From an uncultured Photobacterium sp. (lineage in GTDB: Bacteria; Pseudomonadota; Gammaproteobacteria; Enterobacterales; Vibrionaceae): a DNA stretch of 64,000 nt. The stretch spans positions 124,001-188,000 of the forward strand of contig NZ_CANMZV010000007.1 in the NCBI RefSeq assembly GCF_947502415.1, given 5' to 3'. This document shows positions 25,608 to 35,430 of the stretch, one piece after another. Under the pieces are notes generated by a model that saw only the letters and a list, made by a program, of their open reading frames with translations, ran no database searches and had not been told where the DNA came from. The translations under genes and the position numbers were made by a program. How positions within the stretch are numbered: the first letter of the stretch is position 1; each line of letters begins with the position of its first letter.

Positions 25608-26126
25608 ATGGCGAGCATCTATATGCGCATTGATGGCGTAAAAGTTGATGGTGGTGCAACGGTTGAAGGCCTTCCGCAAGACGGTTGGTTTGCACTGAAT
25701 TCTTATAGCTGGGGTGCCGTGCGTCAGGTGGCAATGGACATCGGTAACGGCAACAACGCTGACTCAGGCATGGTTGCGATGAGCGAAGTTAACATTACCA
25801 AAGAAGTTGATGGTGCTTCTGAAGATCTGCTTTCTTTCCTGTTCAGCCCTGGTGCAGAAGGTAAGGATGTAGACATCGTGTTTACAAAACCGGCTCGTGA
25901 CGGTTCTGGTGCAGAGATCTACTTCCAGGTTGGTCTTAAGAAGGCTCGCCTTGTTTCTTATAACGTAAGTGGTAGTGACGGTTCTCAGCCATTTGAAAGC
26001 ATCGCACTTTCTTACATTCAGCTAGATCAGAAACATCACCATGAAGCGGATGGCGGCAAGATGGAAGCGGGTGGTCTTGTTTCTTACCACGTACCGCAAG
26101 GCAAACTGCTTTCTGGCGCGAAATAA
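25608..26126 (+). CDS. hcp: Hcp tube protein (TssD)
   Basis: 172 aa. It forms the hexameric rings of the T6SS inner tube and is secreted. Family features are IYMRIDGVKVDG near the N terminus, NSYSWGAVRQV, VNITKEVDGASEDLLSFLFSP and the C-terminal ESIALSYIQLDQKHHH. AGAGGAAA lies 7-8 nt upstream of ATG 25608. A stable hairpin after the stop may protect the message or reduce read-through into tssB. Confidence 0.95.
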   Translation: MASIYMRIDGVKVDGGATVEGLPQDGWFALNSYSWGAVRQVAMDIGNGNNADSGMVAMSEVNITKEVDGASEDLLSFLFSPGAEGKDVDIVFTKPARDGSGAEIYFQVGLKKARLVSYNVSGSDGSQPFESIALSYIQLDQKHHHEADGGKMEAGGLVSYHVPQGKLLSGAK

Positions 26127-26134
26127 TTTTGATT

Positions 26135-26161
26135 TATGCGTCGCTGCTTAAGCGACGCATA
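26135..26161 (+). terminator. Hairpin between hcp and tssB
   Basis: tatgcgtcgct and agcgacgcata form a perfect 11-bp stem with a 5-nt loop, 9 nt after the hcp stop. Only a weak T-rich tail follows. It is likely an attenuator or mRNA-stabilising element. Confidence 0.6.
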
Positions 26162-26212
26162 ATTTGATTTTCTGTAGGTCATTGTTATTAAAAATCAAAT
26201 AGGTGGGGAAGC

Positions 26213-26722
26213 ATGGCTCTCAACTCACAACATAAGCGTGTAAGTAAAAACCGCGTCAGTATTACTTACGATGTGGAAACAAATGGTGCGACTGAAACCA
26301 AAGAATTGCCCTTTGTCGTGGGCGTGATCGGTGACTTCTCTGGCCATAAACCAGAAAGCGAAAAGGTTGATTTGGATGAGCGTGAATTTACCGGTGTTGA
26401 TAAAGACAACTTCGACACGGTAATGGGGCAAATTAACCCGCGTTTATCTTACAAAGTTGACAACAAACTGGCCGATGATAACAGTCAGTTTGAAGTGAAT
26501 CTAAGCCTGAAATCCATGAAGGATTTCCACCCTGAAAGCCTGGTGGAACAGATTGACCCCCTGAAGCAGCTGGTTGAAACCCGTAATCAGCTTAAAGTAC
26601 TGCTGAGTAAAGCGGACCGTTCGCGCGATCTTGAGCGTTTGCTGAAGGAAGTATTGCAAAGTGCGGATGCGATTCAACATCTGGCCCAAGAACTGGGTGT
26701 GAAAAATGGGGAGGCTGAATAA
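26213..26722 (+). CDS. tssB: T6SS sheath small subunit TssB (VipA)
   Basis: 169 aa. With TssC it builds the contractile sheath in the cytoplasm. Hallmarks are RVSITYDVETNGA, ELPFVVGVIGDFSGH, and MKDFHPESLVEQIDPLKQLVETRNQLKVLLSKADR followed by LERLLKEVLQ. GGGG precedes ATG 26213. Its stop overlaps the tssC start by 1 nt (TAATG). Confidence 0.95.
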   Translation: MALNSQHKRVSKNRVSITYDVETNGATETKELPFVVGVIGDFSGHKPESEKVDLDEREFTGVDKDNFDTVMGQINPRLSYKVDNKLADDNSQFEVNLSLKSMKDFHPESLVEQIDPLKQLVETRNQLKVLLSKADRSRDLERLLKEVLQSADAIQHLAQELGVKNGEAE

Positions 26723-28200
26723 TGTCAACTGAACAACAAACGGCACCGCAGCAGGCTGTTGCTGAAGGTGAATTGAACTTTCTTGATCGAGCTATTACAG
26801 CGACTACACAAACTCCGGCAGATACGACAAAAGAATTATTATCGGTACTGACGTCACAAGCGCTTGACGGAACAGTTACTTGGGATAAGAACCTGACGTT
26901 GACGATTGAAAAAGCGATAGCAGCGCTTGACGTTAAAATTTCAGACCAGCTGTCTACAGTAATGAAAAATTCAGATTTTCAAAAGCTGGAAGGCACTTGG
27001 TTGGGTCTGCAGAAGTTGGTGAAAAACAGTGAGCTTGGTTCAGATTTGAAAATTAAGCTGGCTGATTACACGAAAGATGAGCTTCTGGAGCAGTTTGAAG
27101 ATGCACCGGCGATTGATCGAAGCCGTTTCTTTACCATGGTATACCAGGAAGAGTTCGGTACTGCGGGCGGCCAGCCATACGGCGCTTTGATTGGTGATTA
27201 CGAGTTTGGTTACGGTGACGAAGATGTAGCATTGATGCGTTATATGGGTGAAGTGGCTGCCGCTTCACATGCGCCGTTTATTGCTGCTGCAAACGCGAGT
27301 ATGTTTGATTTCGAATCATTCGAAACCTTCTACGAAGGTAAGCCGGTAGCAGCTGGTTTTGATTCGCCAGCCTACGCTAGTTGGAATGCGTTCCGTGCCA
27401 GCGATGACTCTCGATATGTTGCACTTACGCTACCAAAGACGATTGCACGCTTACCTTATGGCAAGAACACGGTATCGGTTAGCTCGTTCAACTTTGAAGA
27501 ATTCAAGTTCGATGCTGATGGTAATGCGGCACCTCAATCTCAGGATGATTTTGTCTGGAGCAATGCGGCTTATGAATATGGCCTATTGCTGACTCAGGCA
27601 TACACCAAATTCGGTTGGTGTACTGCAATTCGCGGTACTGATAACGGTGGCCGGGTCGAGAATCTGCCTAACTTTACTTATAACACGCCTGCGGGAGATC
27701 TGGTGCAGCAATGTCCATCAGAGGTGAACCTGACTGATGAGCGTGAGAAAGAGCTAAGTGACTTAGGCTTCCTTCCTTTAGTGCATTACAAAAATACCAA
27801 TTATGCGGTGTTTATGGGCGCACAGACGACACACAAGCCAAAGACTTACACCGATCCTGATGCGACAGCTAATGCCGCTATTTCGGCTCGTCTGCCATAT
27901 ACGATGGCAAGTAGCCGTATTGCCCAGTACCTGAAGGTGATGGGACGTGACCGAATCGGTTCGAATCTGGATCCTGCCAATGTTGAAAAAGAACTTAGCG
28001 ACTGGATTCACCAGTACGTTAATCCGAATGCGATTGGTAATGAAGCCAAAGCAACGCATCCGTTGGTAGAAGCCAAGATTTCGGTTGAGGAGCAGATCGG
28101 TCGTCCGGGTTGTTACTCTGCCGTGGCTTATCTTCGCCCTTGGCTGCAAATGGAAGAATTAACCTCTTCGTTGCGTATGGTCGCAAACATTCCTGGTTAA
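26722..28200 (+). CDS. tssC: T6SS sheath large subunit TssC (VipB)
   Basis: 492 aa, full length. Motifs are KLEGTWLGLQKLVKNSE, EEFGTAGGQPYGALIGDYEF, RYVALTLPKTIARLPYG, WSNAAYEYGLLLTQAYTKFGWCTAIRGTDNGG and the C-terminal PLVEAKISVEEQIGRPGCYSAVAYLRPWLQMEELTSSLRMV. It is translationally coupled to tssB. A second, diverged tssC-like gene follows 44 nt downstream. Confidence 0.95.
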   Translation: MSTEQQTAPQQAVAEGELNFLDRAITATTQTPADTTKELLSVLTSQALDGTVTWDKNLTLTIEKAIAALDVKISDQLSTVMKNSDFQKLEGTWLGLQKLVKNSELGSDLKIKLADYTKDELLEQFEDAPAIDRSRFFTMVYQEEFGTAGGQPYGALIGDYEFGYGDEDVALMRYMGEVAAASHAPFIAAANASMFDFESFETFYEGKPVAAGFDSPAYASWNAFRASDDSRYVALTLPKTIARLPYGKNTVSVSSFNFEEFKFDADGNAAPQSQDDFVWSNAAYEYGLLLTQAYTKFGWCTAIRGTDNGGRVENLPNFTYNTPAGDLVQQCPSEVNLTDEREKELSDLGFLPLVHYKNTNYAVFMGAQTTHKPKTYTDPDATANAAISARLPYTMASSRIAQYLKVMGRDRIGSNLDPANVEKELSDWIHQYVNPNAIGNEAKATHPLVEAKISVEEQIGRPGCYSAVAYLRPWLQMEELTSSLRMVANIPG

Positions 28201-28244
28201 TGGGTATTCTCGGGGGAGCCAGGCTCTCCTGAGTTGGGGTATTT

Positions 28245-29618
28245 ATGACGACATCCAATCCAACATCATCCGCCACTGTCTTAACTGATTTGGGACTGTG
28301 GCGAATGCTGTTAGATAGCGCTCAACAGCAAGATATTTCGGGGTTTAAAGCGCAGCTTTGCCGGGTAATCAATCAGCTTGACCTGCTGATGAGTGAACAG
28401 TTGTCAGAAGTGATTCAGGCCAAGGCGTTTAAGCAACTTGAAGCCAGCTGGTCAGGGCTTCAGAGTTTGACAGAGCTGCCTGTTTCAAGTCGTAGAATTA
28501 AAGTCAAATTGCTCGACTTTAGTTGGAACATGTTATCGACCGATCTTAACCAGTCGTTCGAGATCAGCCGCAGCGCCTTGTACAAAAAAGTCTATGCCAA
28601 TGAACTTGATACTGCAGGCGGTCATCCGTTTGGTCTGCTGGTTGTTGATCACTTGGTTAAGTCAGATCTCGATGAAGAGGCTGATTTTGATGATCTTTAC
28701 ACGTTGCAGTTGTTGGCTGAACTGGGTGAGCGTTCGCTTTGCCCGGTGGCGTTAGGTGTTGATCACTACTTTTTCGGCGATGAACCACCACGGTTGATGC
28801 ATGATCCGGCACGTATCCGGCGAATTTTGGCGAGCTTGGATCTGCAAAGCTGGAAGCTACTTCGTCGTCATGCTTCCAGTCGCTTTCTTAATTTGGTTCT
28901 TCCTCAGTTTCGCCTACGTTCACCAAGACATAATTATCAGGCGGGTTTTGTTTTCGATGAGGCTGCAACTGATAAAAGCGTGTTGTGGGGCAATTCTGTC
29001 TATTTACTGGCTGCAAATGTGATCAGGGAGTTTGACCGTATTAGCTGGTTTGGTTTTTTGCGCGCCTATGATGAATCCGGTTGCTACGGTGCACTGGTTG
29101 ATATCGGTAATAGTGTGAATGAACCGCTCAAAGCCCGGGTCGATCTATTTAGTGAAAGCGATGGGTTTTGGTCTGAGCAGGGCTTTGTTCCGCTATCAAG
29201 TGTTTACCTGAGCGGTCAGCTTGGTTTGTTTAGCAATCAGTCGGTATGGAAACCGTTGGATGAGGCCGGAAAAACCAGTGGAATGTTGCAGACTAATTTA
29301 ATGGCTTGCCGTTTTGGCCACTATATCAAAGCGCAAATCCGTGATCGTGTCGGTAGCTTTGATAGTGCGATGACCTGCCAGCGTGACTTGGAAAAATGGC
29401 TGCAAAATTACATCAGTGCGATTGATTACGGTGATGAGTCGGTTATGGCCCGTTACCCGTTGAAACGAGCCGACGTTAGCTTCGAACAAGATCATTATGA
29501 TCCGACCAAATATCGCTGCCAGATCAGGCTACAGCCTCAGTATCAATATGAACTGCTCGATACTCACATCGTTCTGCTAACGGATGTGTCAGCCCGCAAG
29601 TTGGGAGAGGCCGAATAA
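28245..29618 (+). CDS. Second TssC-like sheath paralog
   Basis: 457 aa. The same fold order as TssC can be followed: AFKQLEASWSGLQSL, ANELDTAGGHPFGLLVVDHLV, SRFLNLVLPQFRLRSPR, LWGNSVYLLAANVIREFDRISWFGFLRAYDESG and a C-terminal beta-rich segment ending LQPQYQYELLDTHIVLLTDV. Sequence identity to the upstream TssC is clearly low and the N terminus is about 40 residues shorter. Tandem TssC-like proteins occur in some T6SS loci; their role in the sheath or baseplate is not settled. It overlaps tssE (TAATG). Confidence 0.85.
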   Translation: MTTSNPTSSATVLTDLGLWRMLLDSAQQQDISGFKAQLCRVINQLDLLMSEQLSEVIQAKAFKQLEASWSGLQSLTELPVSSRRIKVKLLDFSWNMLSTDLNQSFEISRSALYKKVYANELDTAGGHPFGLLVVDHLVKSDLDEEADFDDLYTLQLLAELGERSLCPVALGVDHYFFGDEPPRLMHDPARIRRILASLDLQSWKLLRRHASSRFLNLVLPQFRLRSPRHNYQAGFVFDEAATDKSVLWGNSVYLLAANVIREFDRISWFGFLRAYDESGCYGALVDIGNSVNEPLKARVDLFSESDGFWSEQGFVPLSSVYLSGQLGLFSNQSVWKPLDEAGKTSGMLQTNLMACRFGHYIKAQIRDRVGSFDSAMTCQRDLEKWLQNYISAIDYGDESVMARYPLKRADVSFEQDHYDPTKYRCQIRLQPQYQYELLDTHIVLLTDVSARKLGEAE

Positions 29619-30040
29619 TGAGTTTGATGAGCAAACTGAAAGGGCAGTGGGGCGGAGACATAGACAGTGTGCGCGATGCCATTATTGAAAATTTGTCGGG
29701 TTTATTATCGTCAAAGGCTCCGATTTGGCAGGGCTCTATTTTGCCTCCCCAAAGTCAGGGATCAATTGCAGGGTACGGAATGGTTAACTTGGTTCGAGGC
29801 CAAGGCCGTGCCAGTAGTGATTTGGTGATCCTCGATGTTAAACAGCTTATCCGTACTTTTGAACCAAGACTGAAAGATGTTCAGGTTGAATTAGATGAAG
29901 AGTCTATTTCGACCAATAAGTTGAAATTTAGAATTGAAGGCGTGATCACCAGCCAGTTTGGTGAGGAAGTGGTGGTTTTTGATTCCAGCCTGGATTTTAC
30001 CACCAGCAGTTTAGATGTAAGGAAGACCAATCTTGTCTGA
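29618..30040 (+). CDS. tssE: T6SS baseplate TssE (gp25-like)
   Basis: 140 aa, gp25-like baseplate wedge protein that starts sheath assembly. The N terminus SVRDAIIENLSGLLSSKAP and the middle GYGMVNLV fit the family. The EPRL motif of gp25-like proteins is visible as FEPRLKDVQVELDE, and FRIEGVI follows. The next gene starts 8 nt before this stop. Confidence 0.88.
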   Translation: MSLMSKLKGQWGGDIDSVRDAIIENLSGLLSSKAPIWQGSILPPQSQGSIAGYGMVNLVRGQGRASSDLVILDVKQLIRTFEPRLKDVQVELDEESISTNKLKFRIEGVITSQFGEEVVVFDSSLDFTTSSLDVRKTNLV

Positions 30041-31814
30041 TTCACTATTAAGTTATTTTGAGCAGGAGTTGGCATTTATCCGTCAAGAAGCGGGTGATTT
30101 TGCTCGTCGTCATCCAGGGGCTGCCAAGTCTTTGGGGATCAGTAGTGATAGTGTTGACGACCCTCAGGTAACACGGCTGATTGATAGTGTTGCATTGCTT
30201 AATGCCCGTTTGCAGCAGCGGTTGGATGATTCGTTCCCGCAGTTGACAGATAGCTTGCTGCGTTTGCTTTTCCCTCATTTTTTGCGCCCGATCCCTTCAT
30301 ACAGCATTGTTAAAATGTTGCCGATGGAAGAAGTGAGTGCTAAGCAGCTGGTACCGAAAGGAACCCATTTAGGGGTTGAGGATACGGATACCGAGGCGGC
30401 TGTTTTCCGCACTTGCCAGGATGTTGAATTGTATCCAATCAAATTAACTGCGGCATCTGTCGCGATGGCGCCTTTTGATGTTGAAAAGCCGGTAGGTGCT
30501 GAACAGGCACGGGCGATGCTTGAAATTGAATTGAATACGACAGATCCGACAATTTTATTTTCTGATTTGGATTTAACTTCGCTAGAACTCTTTATGCGGG
30601 GTGAGATGCAATCGGTGTTACGCCTTTACGACCAGTTGCTTACAGGGATCAAACAGGTGTGTATTCAGTATGGCGAGAATTCCGTTTCTCTCGGCCCAGG
30701 TGCATTAAAAACGGTCGGCTTTGATGATCGTGATTTTGTCTTGCCTTACAGTGTGCGCAGTTTTGGCGGCTTTAAGCTGTTGACTGAGTTTTTTATGTTT
30801 TCGGAGCGCTTTCATGCCGTCAAGCTGGAGCTGGGGCAGCTACTTCGCTATGCCCAAACCAGTCAGGTCCGTTTGCAGATCTTTCTTGATGATATGCCGG
30901 TTGATTTGGCTCGCAGCCTGGGAACAGAGAACTTCCATCTTTTTTGTACACCAATCGTTAACCTCCAGGAATTGACAGCGGAACCTCTGCATATTGACTT
31001 TAGCAAGGCTCAATATCCGATCATGCTTGATGCCGGAGGTCAGGAGCAGCTGCAACTGTTCTCCATAGATAAGGTTGCTGATGTCACTGAACAGAAGGTG
31101 TGTCAGGTGCCGTCTCTCTATGGCGATAAATTCAGTGGCGCTGAAACCGGTCTGCGCTGGCAATTAGTTCAGGAGTGGCTTGCTAATGGTCACTTGCAAA
31201 GTGGTTTGCGGGTGGCAGATCTCGAACATATCAGTGCTGAAAGCGCTGCCAGGACCTGGCTGTTGTCCACCACGTGCTCAAATGGTGAGCTAGCCAGCCA
31301 GCTGTCAGTTTCAAGCCAGCTTCATTGCCGAGACTCGATTTCGCTGCCAGCCGATATGCAGTTGCTGCGTCGACCGACGAGCCAGGTCAGGATAAAGGCC
31401 TCGGAGCAAAATGCCTGGCCATTACTCGCTCATTTGCACTTCAACTACCACGCTTTGTTTGGTTCTGACGATCCGGTTTCGGCATTAAAGGCGATGCTGA
31501 ATCTGTATAACCACAATGAGAGCAGTTACAACAGCGCTTATATTTCCTCAATTCAGGGATTGTCGCAGGAGCACGTGGTAGCGCCAATCCGTATTTCGGG
31601 TAAGAGTTGTTTTGCCAGCGGTACACGCCTGAGTGTGACACTCAACCCGAAGATGCTTGATGGTGGCATCGAACTGTTTTCACAGTTGCTTGATCGCTTT
31701 TTTTCTTATTTCACCGGTTTTAATAGTTTTACCCAAGTGGTGATTTATCTGGAAGGGATAGAGGGGCCTCATCGAGTCTTTCCAAGGAGGTCGGGTTGCA
31801 AAAATCTGCTTTAA
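30033..31814 (+). CDS. tssF: T6SS baseplate TssF
   Basis: 593 aa from TTG 30033, with AAGGA 9 nt upstream and no nearby ATG. The N terminus LLSYFEQELAFIRQEAGDFARRHPGAAKSLG and DDPQVTRLIDSVALLNARLQQRLDDSFPQLTDSLLRLLFPHFLRPIPS is the classical TssF opening. It also has FTSE-like FFMFSERFHAVKL and the C-terminal FSQLLDRFFSYFTGFNSFTQVV. It forms the wedge with TssE, TssG and TssK. The overlap with tssG is 19 nt. Confidence 0.94.
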   Translation: MSDSLLSYFEQELAFIRQEAGDFARRHPGAAKSLGISSDSVDDPQVTRLIDSVALLNARLQQRLDDSFPQLTDSLLRLLFPHFLRPIPSYSIVKMLPMEEVSAKQLVPKGTHLGVEDTDTEAAVFRTCQDVELYPIKLTAASVAMAPFDVEKPVGAEQARAMLEIELNTTDPTILFSDLDLTSLELFMRGEMQSVLRLYDQLLTGIKQVCIQYGENSVSLGPGALKTVGFDDRDFVLPYSVRSFGGFKLLTEFFMFSERFHAVKLELGQLLRYAQTSQVRLQIFLDDMPVDLARSLGTENFHLFCTPIVNLQELTAEPLHIDFSKAQYPIMLDAGGQEQLQLFSIDKVADVTEQKVCQVPSLYGDKFSGAETGLRWQLVQEWLANGHLQSGLRVADLEHISAESAARTWLLSTTCSNGELASQLSVSSQLHCRDSISLPADMQLLRRPTSQVRIKASEQNAWPLLAHLHFNYHALFGSDDPVSALKAMLNLYNHNESSYNSAYISSIQGLSQEHVVAPIRISGKSCFASGTRLSVTLNPKMLDGGIELFSQLLDRFFSYFTGFNSFTQVVIYLEGIEGPHRVFPRRSGCKNLL

Positions 31815-32797
31815 CCCAATTGCTGAGTGCACCTTATCGCTTTGAATTACCCCACGCGATGCAGCTGGTTAAACACCAGGCTGCAATCTTGGGTAAAAGA
31901 CCTTCGGTAACGTTCTCAGCCAGTTTGCTCCCTGCTTATCAGCCGTCAGATATTGTTGAAGTGCAGGCTCCGCATGGGAGTTCTTGGCATTTTAGCTGTG
32001 ATTTGCCGGCTTTGTCTGGCAGTCAGGGAGTGATGCCACGCTATAGCTACAGTGAATCGCTCAAGGAGTTGTTCGAGCAGGGTAACTCTGCGCTGATCGA
32101 TTTTTTTAACGGTTTTAATAACCGTTATTTTCGTCTCTATTGCCAGACCGCAGTGAAAAATGATCTTACCGCACAGGCGGAAGAAGAGCATTTTGCCTGG
32201 AATCGTCACGATCTGTCGCTGACGGAAATGCTTACTAATCTCACTGGTGATTTGGCTTGCGGCAGCGTGTTACCGAAAGGTCACATGGTTCAATATGCCG
32301 GGCTGATGGGGTTGAAGTTATCTTGCCTGGATACGCTTGCCGGGTTGCTGGCGGATTATTTTGGTTATGAGTTTGAAGTGGAACACGGTGAGGTGGATTA
32401 CCAACCACTGCTGCCATGTTGCCGAACTCAGTTGGGCGCTAAGGGACAGAACAACCAGCTGGGATTTGATGCGCTAATCGGTAAAAGTGCTGTGACGGCG
32501 TTTCAGCGGTTAGAGATCACAATCAAGCCGAAGAATAAAGAATTTAGCCAGATCAGAAATAATCGCCGGTTGGTCAAGGCGATTGATGCCTTTATCCGTC
32601 ATTACATGGGGGTAGATATTAGGTTAAAGCTGCTGATGAAAGTCGAGGGTAAATACCTTCCCGGCCTGCAGTTGACCCGCAATAGTCAGACTGATATTCG
32701 ATTGGCGCACTCCACCTGGCTTGCGCCGCAAGAGATCACGCAACAACACGTGGTTATGCCATTAAAACAGACAGGAAAAGACGATGATCAACGTTGA
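31796..32797 (+). CDS. tssG: T6SS baseplate TssG
   Basis: 333 aa. It starts at TTG 31796, 5 nt after a perfect AAGGAGG. Family marks are PYRFELPHAMQLV at the N terminus, LPALSGSQGVMPRYSYSESLKELF, LIDFFNGFNNRYFRLYCQ and a C-terminal YMGVDIRLKLLMKV. It is the TssF partner in the baseplate wedge. It overlaps tssH by 14 nt. Confidence 0.93.
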   Translation: MQKSALTQLLSAPYRFELPHAMQLVKHQAAILGKRPSVTFSASLLPAYQPSDIVEVQAPHGSSWHFSCDLPALSGSQGVMPRYSYSESLKELFEQGNSALIDFFNGFNNRYFRLYCQTAVKNDLTAQAEEEHFAWNRHDLSLTEMLTNLTGDLACGSVLPKGHMVQYAGLMGLKLSCLDTLAGLLADYFGYEFEVEHGEVDYQPLLPCCRTQLGAKGQNNQLGFDALIGKSAVTAFQRLEITIKPKNKEFSQIRNNRRLVKAIDAFIRHYMGVDIRLKLLMKVEGKYLPGLQLTRNSQTDIRLAHSTWLAPQEITQQHVVMPLKQTGKDDDQR

Positions 32798-35393
32798 ACT
32801 ACAGAGTTTGGTCAAGCGACTAACGCCGTCGTTAAAAAGTGCCCTTGAAATGGCCGCCGGCGATTGTATGGCTCGCACACATTTTAGTATTGAACCGGAT
32901 CACTGGTTCTATCAAATATTAAATGAGCCGAAAAGTGGCTGGCTGGACTTGTTGCAGCAAAGCATAGACCGTGATCAATTGATCCGGCTGCTTACCCAAC
33001 AGCTAAGTTGCTTGTCTCGTGGTAATGACAGTTCACCATCGTTGTCTCCGTCATTAGTGGAATTGCTTAAAGATTGCTGGCTGCTGGCTTCGGTTAATCA
33101 CAGCAATGGTGAGATCAACGGTTACCATGTGCTGTTGGTGATGAAGCAGCGGATAGAGCAAGGTGGTTATAACGGTGAACTCAGTACCTGGCTTAACTCC
33201 TTATCGGCGGAATCGCTGAAAGCGAGTGCAGTCAGGCAATCGTCAACTCAGCGTGCCGAACTTAACACCGGCTCGGCCGAAGTATTGGCAGGGGGTGAGG
33301 CCAGCACCGTTGCGCTGGACAAATACACGCATAACCTGACAGAAGCTGCGCGAAACGGTGAGTTAGATCCTATTTCCGGTCGTAATCCGGAAATTCGTAA
33401 ATCAATCGATATTTTGGGCCGTCGTCGACAGAACAGCCCGATTTTGGTTGGAGATCCGGGTGTAGGTAAAACTGCCATTGTTGAAGGCCTCGCACAACAA
33501 ATTGTTGACGGAAATGTGCCTCCGTCGCTGGCTGATGTAGAACTTAGAACCTTGGACCTGTCTTTGTTGCAGGCTGGTGCCAGCATTAAAGGTGAATTTG
33601 AAAACCGGCTCAAAGACGTCCTGACCGAGGTGAAGCAGTCGCTACGTCCGATCATTGTCTTCATTGATGAAGCCCATACCTTGATTGGGGCCGGCGGTGC
33701 GGCTGGACAGAATGATGCAGCCAACTTACTTAAACCTGCGTTGGCTCGCGGTGAATTTCGCACGATTGCAGCAACTACCTGGGCGGAATACAAACAGTAT
33801 TTTGAGACCGATGCGGCTTTGGCACGCCGTTTCCAGCTTGTTGCGATTGGTGAGCCAAACGAAGAAGACGCAATTCAGATGTTGCGCGGGGTAACGCGAG
33901 GCTTGCAAAAGCACCACCGGGTGACAGTGCTGGAAGAAGCCATTGAAGCGGCAGTTAAGTTATCTGTTCGCTTCTTACCTGAGCGCCAGTTACCGGACAA
34001 GGCGATAAGCCTTCTTGATACCGCCTGTTCGCGTATTGGCCTGAGCCAGAGTGCTTTACCGCAACAGCTTGACGGCCTGGCCGAGAAAATTCGCTATGCA
34101 GTGAATGAAAAAAACGCTTTGGAACATGAACATGCGATGCTGGCTAATGGCGCTGAAAAGCTGGTGGCGATAGGTCAAAAGCTGGATGCGTTGGAAAGCG
34201 AGTATGCAGTACTTGATCAGCGTTGGAATGATGAGAAGCAGCTAGTTGCTGAAATTATTGCGTTGCAGGAGACGATTGCTGAGCGTTTCATCGCTGGCGA
34301 TGATGTTGCCGGAGGGGCAGAACAACAGCAATTGGCAAGCAAGATGGAGCAGTTGCATCTGCTGCAAGGTGAGGTCCCGCTGGTGATGCCGCAGGTGGAT
34401 AAGCAGACTATCGCAGAAGTGATTTCGCTGTGGACGGGTATTCCTGCCGGTAATATGGTCAAGGATGAAGTGGAACGCCTGTTGAATCTGGAGCAGAAGA
34501 TTAGCGAACGTGTGATTGGCCAGACGGCACCTATCGAGGAGATCGCGAAGGCTATTCGAATGTCACGTGCTGGCTTGACCGACCCTCGCAAACCAATTGG
34601 TGTATTTTTGATGTGCGGTCCTAGCGGGGTGGGTAAAACCGAAACCGCATTGGCACTGACTGATCTGCTTTATGGCGGTGAGAAAAATATCACTACCATC
34701 AACATGACTGAGTTTAAGGAAGAGCACAAAATTTCGATGCTGCTCGGTTCTCCTGCGGGTTACGTCGGCTACGGAAAAGGTGGGGTGTTAACTGAGGCGG
34801 TACGTAAGAACCCTTATTCGGTACTGCTGCTGGACGAGATGGAAAAAGCACATCCAGGTGTCCATGATCTGTTCTATCAAATCTTTGATAAAGGCTCGAT
34901 CTCTGACAGTGAAGGTCGCGAAATCGACTTCAAGAACACCATTATCATCATGACGTCTAATGCCGCGGACAGTGCGGTGGTAGATGCCTGTGTCGATACG
35001 AAACCAAGTGTACCTGAGTTGACCGAGACGATTTTCCCTGCGCTGCAAGGTTACTTTAAACCGGCATTTCTTGGCCGGACTACCGTCGTACCGTACTTCC
35101 CGTTAAATCATGATGAGATGGCAAAAATTGCCCGCTTGTCGCTTGGTCGGATCGAAAAACGTGTACGTAGTCATTACGGCGCTATCTTCTCGTATAGCGA
35201 AGAGTTAATCGAGTACCTGATTGCCCAGAACCACTCTCCGGAAACCGGAGCACGCGCTATCGAGCAGATCATTAACCGAACCTTGATGCCAGAGCTTGCG
35301 ACGCAATGCATTGTTCGTTTGAGTGAAGGTCTAAATATAGAAAACGTTGAAGTTACCATTGATAGTGGTGTTGTAAGTATTTTTATTGAATAG
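32784..35393 (+). CDS. tssH: T6SS sheath-recycling AAA+ ATPase TssH (ClpV)
   Basis: 869 aa, Clp/Hsp100 unfoldase that disassembles contracted sheath. Domain order: ClpN-type N domain (1-150), AAA-1 with Walker A GDPGVGKT (223-230) and Walker B IVFIDEAH, a coiled-coil middle insertion (about 430-510), AAA-2 with Walker A GPSGVGKT (about 613) and LLLDEMEKAHP, and a D2-small domain. Length and motifs match ClpV rather than ClpB (short middle domain, no N-terminal ClpB repeats). Confidence 0.95.
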   Translation: MINVELQSLVKRLTPSLKSALEMAAGDCMARTHFSIEPDHWFYQILNEPKSGWLDLLQQSIDRDQLIRLLTQQLSCLSRGNDSSPSLSPSLVELLKDCWLLASVNHSNGEINGYHVLLVMKQRIEQGGYNGELSTWLNSLSAESLKASAVRQSSTQRAELNTGSAEVLAGGEASTVALDKYTHNLTEAARNGELDPISGRNPEIRKSIDILGRRRQNSPILVGDPGVGKTAIVEGLAQQIVDGNVPPSLADVELRTLDLSLLQAGASIKGEFENRLKDVLTEVKQSLRPIIVFIDEAHTLIGAGGAAGQNDAANLLKPALARGEFRTIAATTWAEYKQYFETDAALARRFQLVAIGEPNEEDAIQMLRGVTRGLQKHHRVTVLEEAIEAAVKLSVRFLPERQLPDKAISLLDTACSRIGLSQSALPQQLDGLAEKIRYAVNEKNALEHEHAMLANGAEKLVAIGQKLDALESEYAVLDQRWNDEKQLVAEIIALQETIAERFIAGDDVAGGAEQQQLASKMEQLHLLQGEVPLVMPQVDKQTIAEVISLWTGIPAGNMVKDEVERLLNLEQKISERVIGQTAPIEEIAKAIRMSRAGLTDPRKPIGVFLMCGPSGVGKTETALALTDLLYGGEKNITTINMTEFKEEHKISMLLGSPAGYVGYGKGGVLTEAVRKNPYSVLLLDEMEKAHPGVHDLFYQIFDKGSISDSEGREIDFKNTIIIMTSNAADSAVVDACVDTKPSVPELTETIFPALQGYFKPAFLGRTTVVPYFPLNHDEMAKIARLSLGRIEKRVRSHYGAIFSYSEELIEYLIAQNHSPETGARAIEQIINRTLMPELATQCIVRLSEGLNIENVEVTIDSGVVSIFIE

Positions 35394-35430
35394 CGTTTTT
35401 TAGTATGAAACGTAATGGAGTATATTAATC

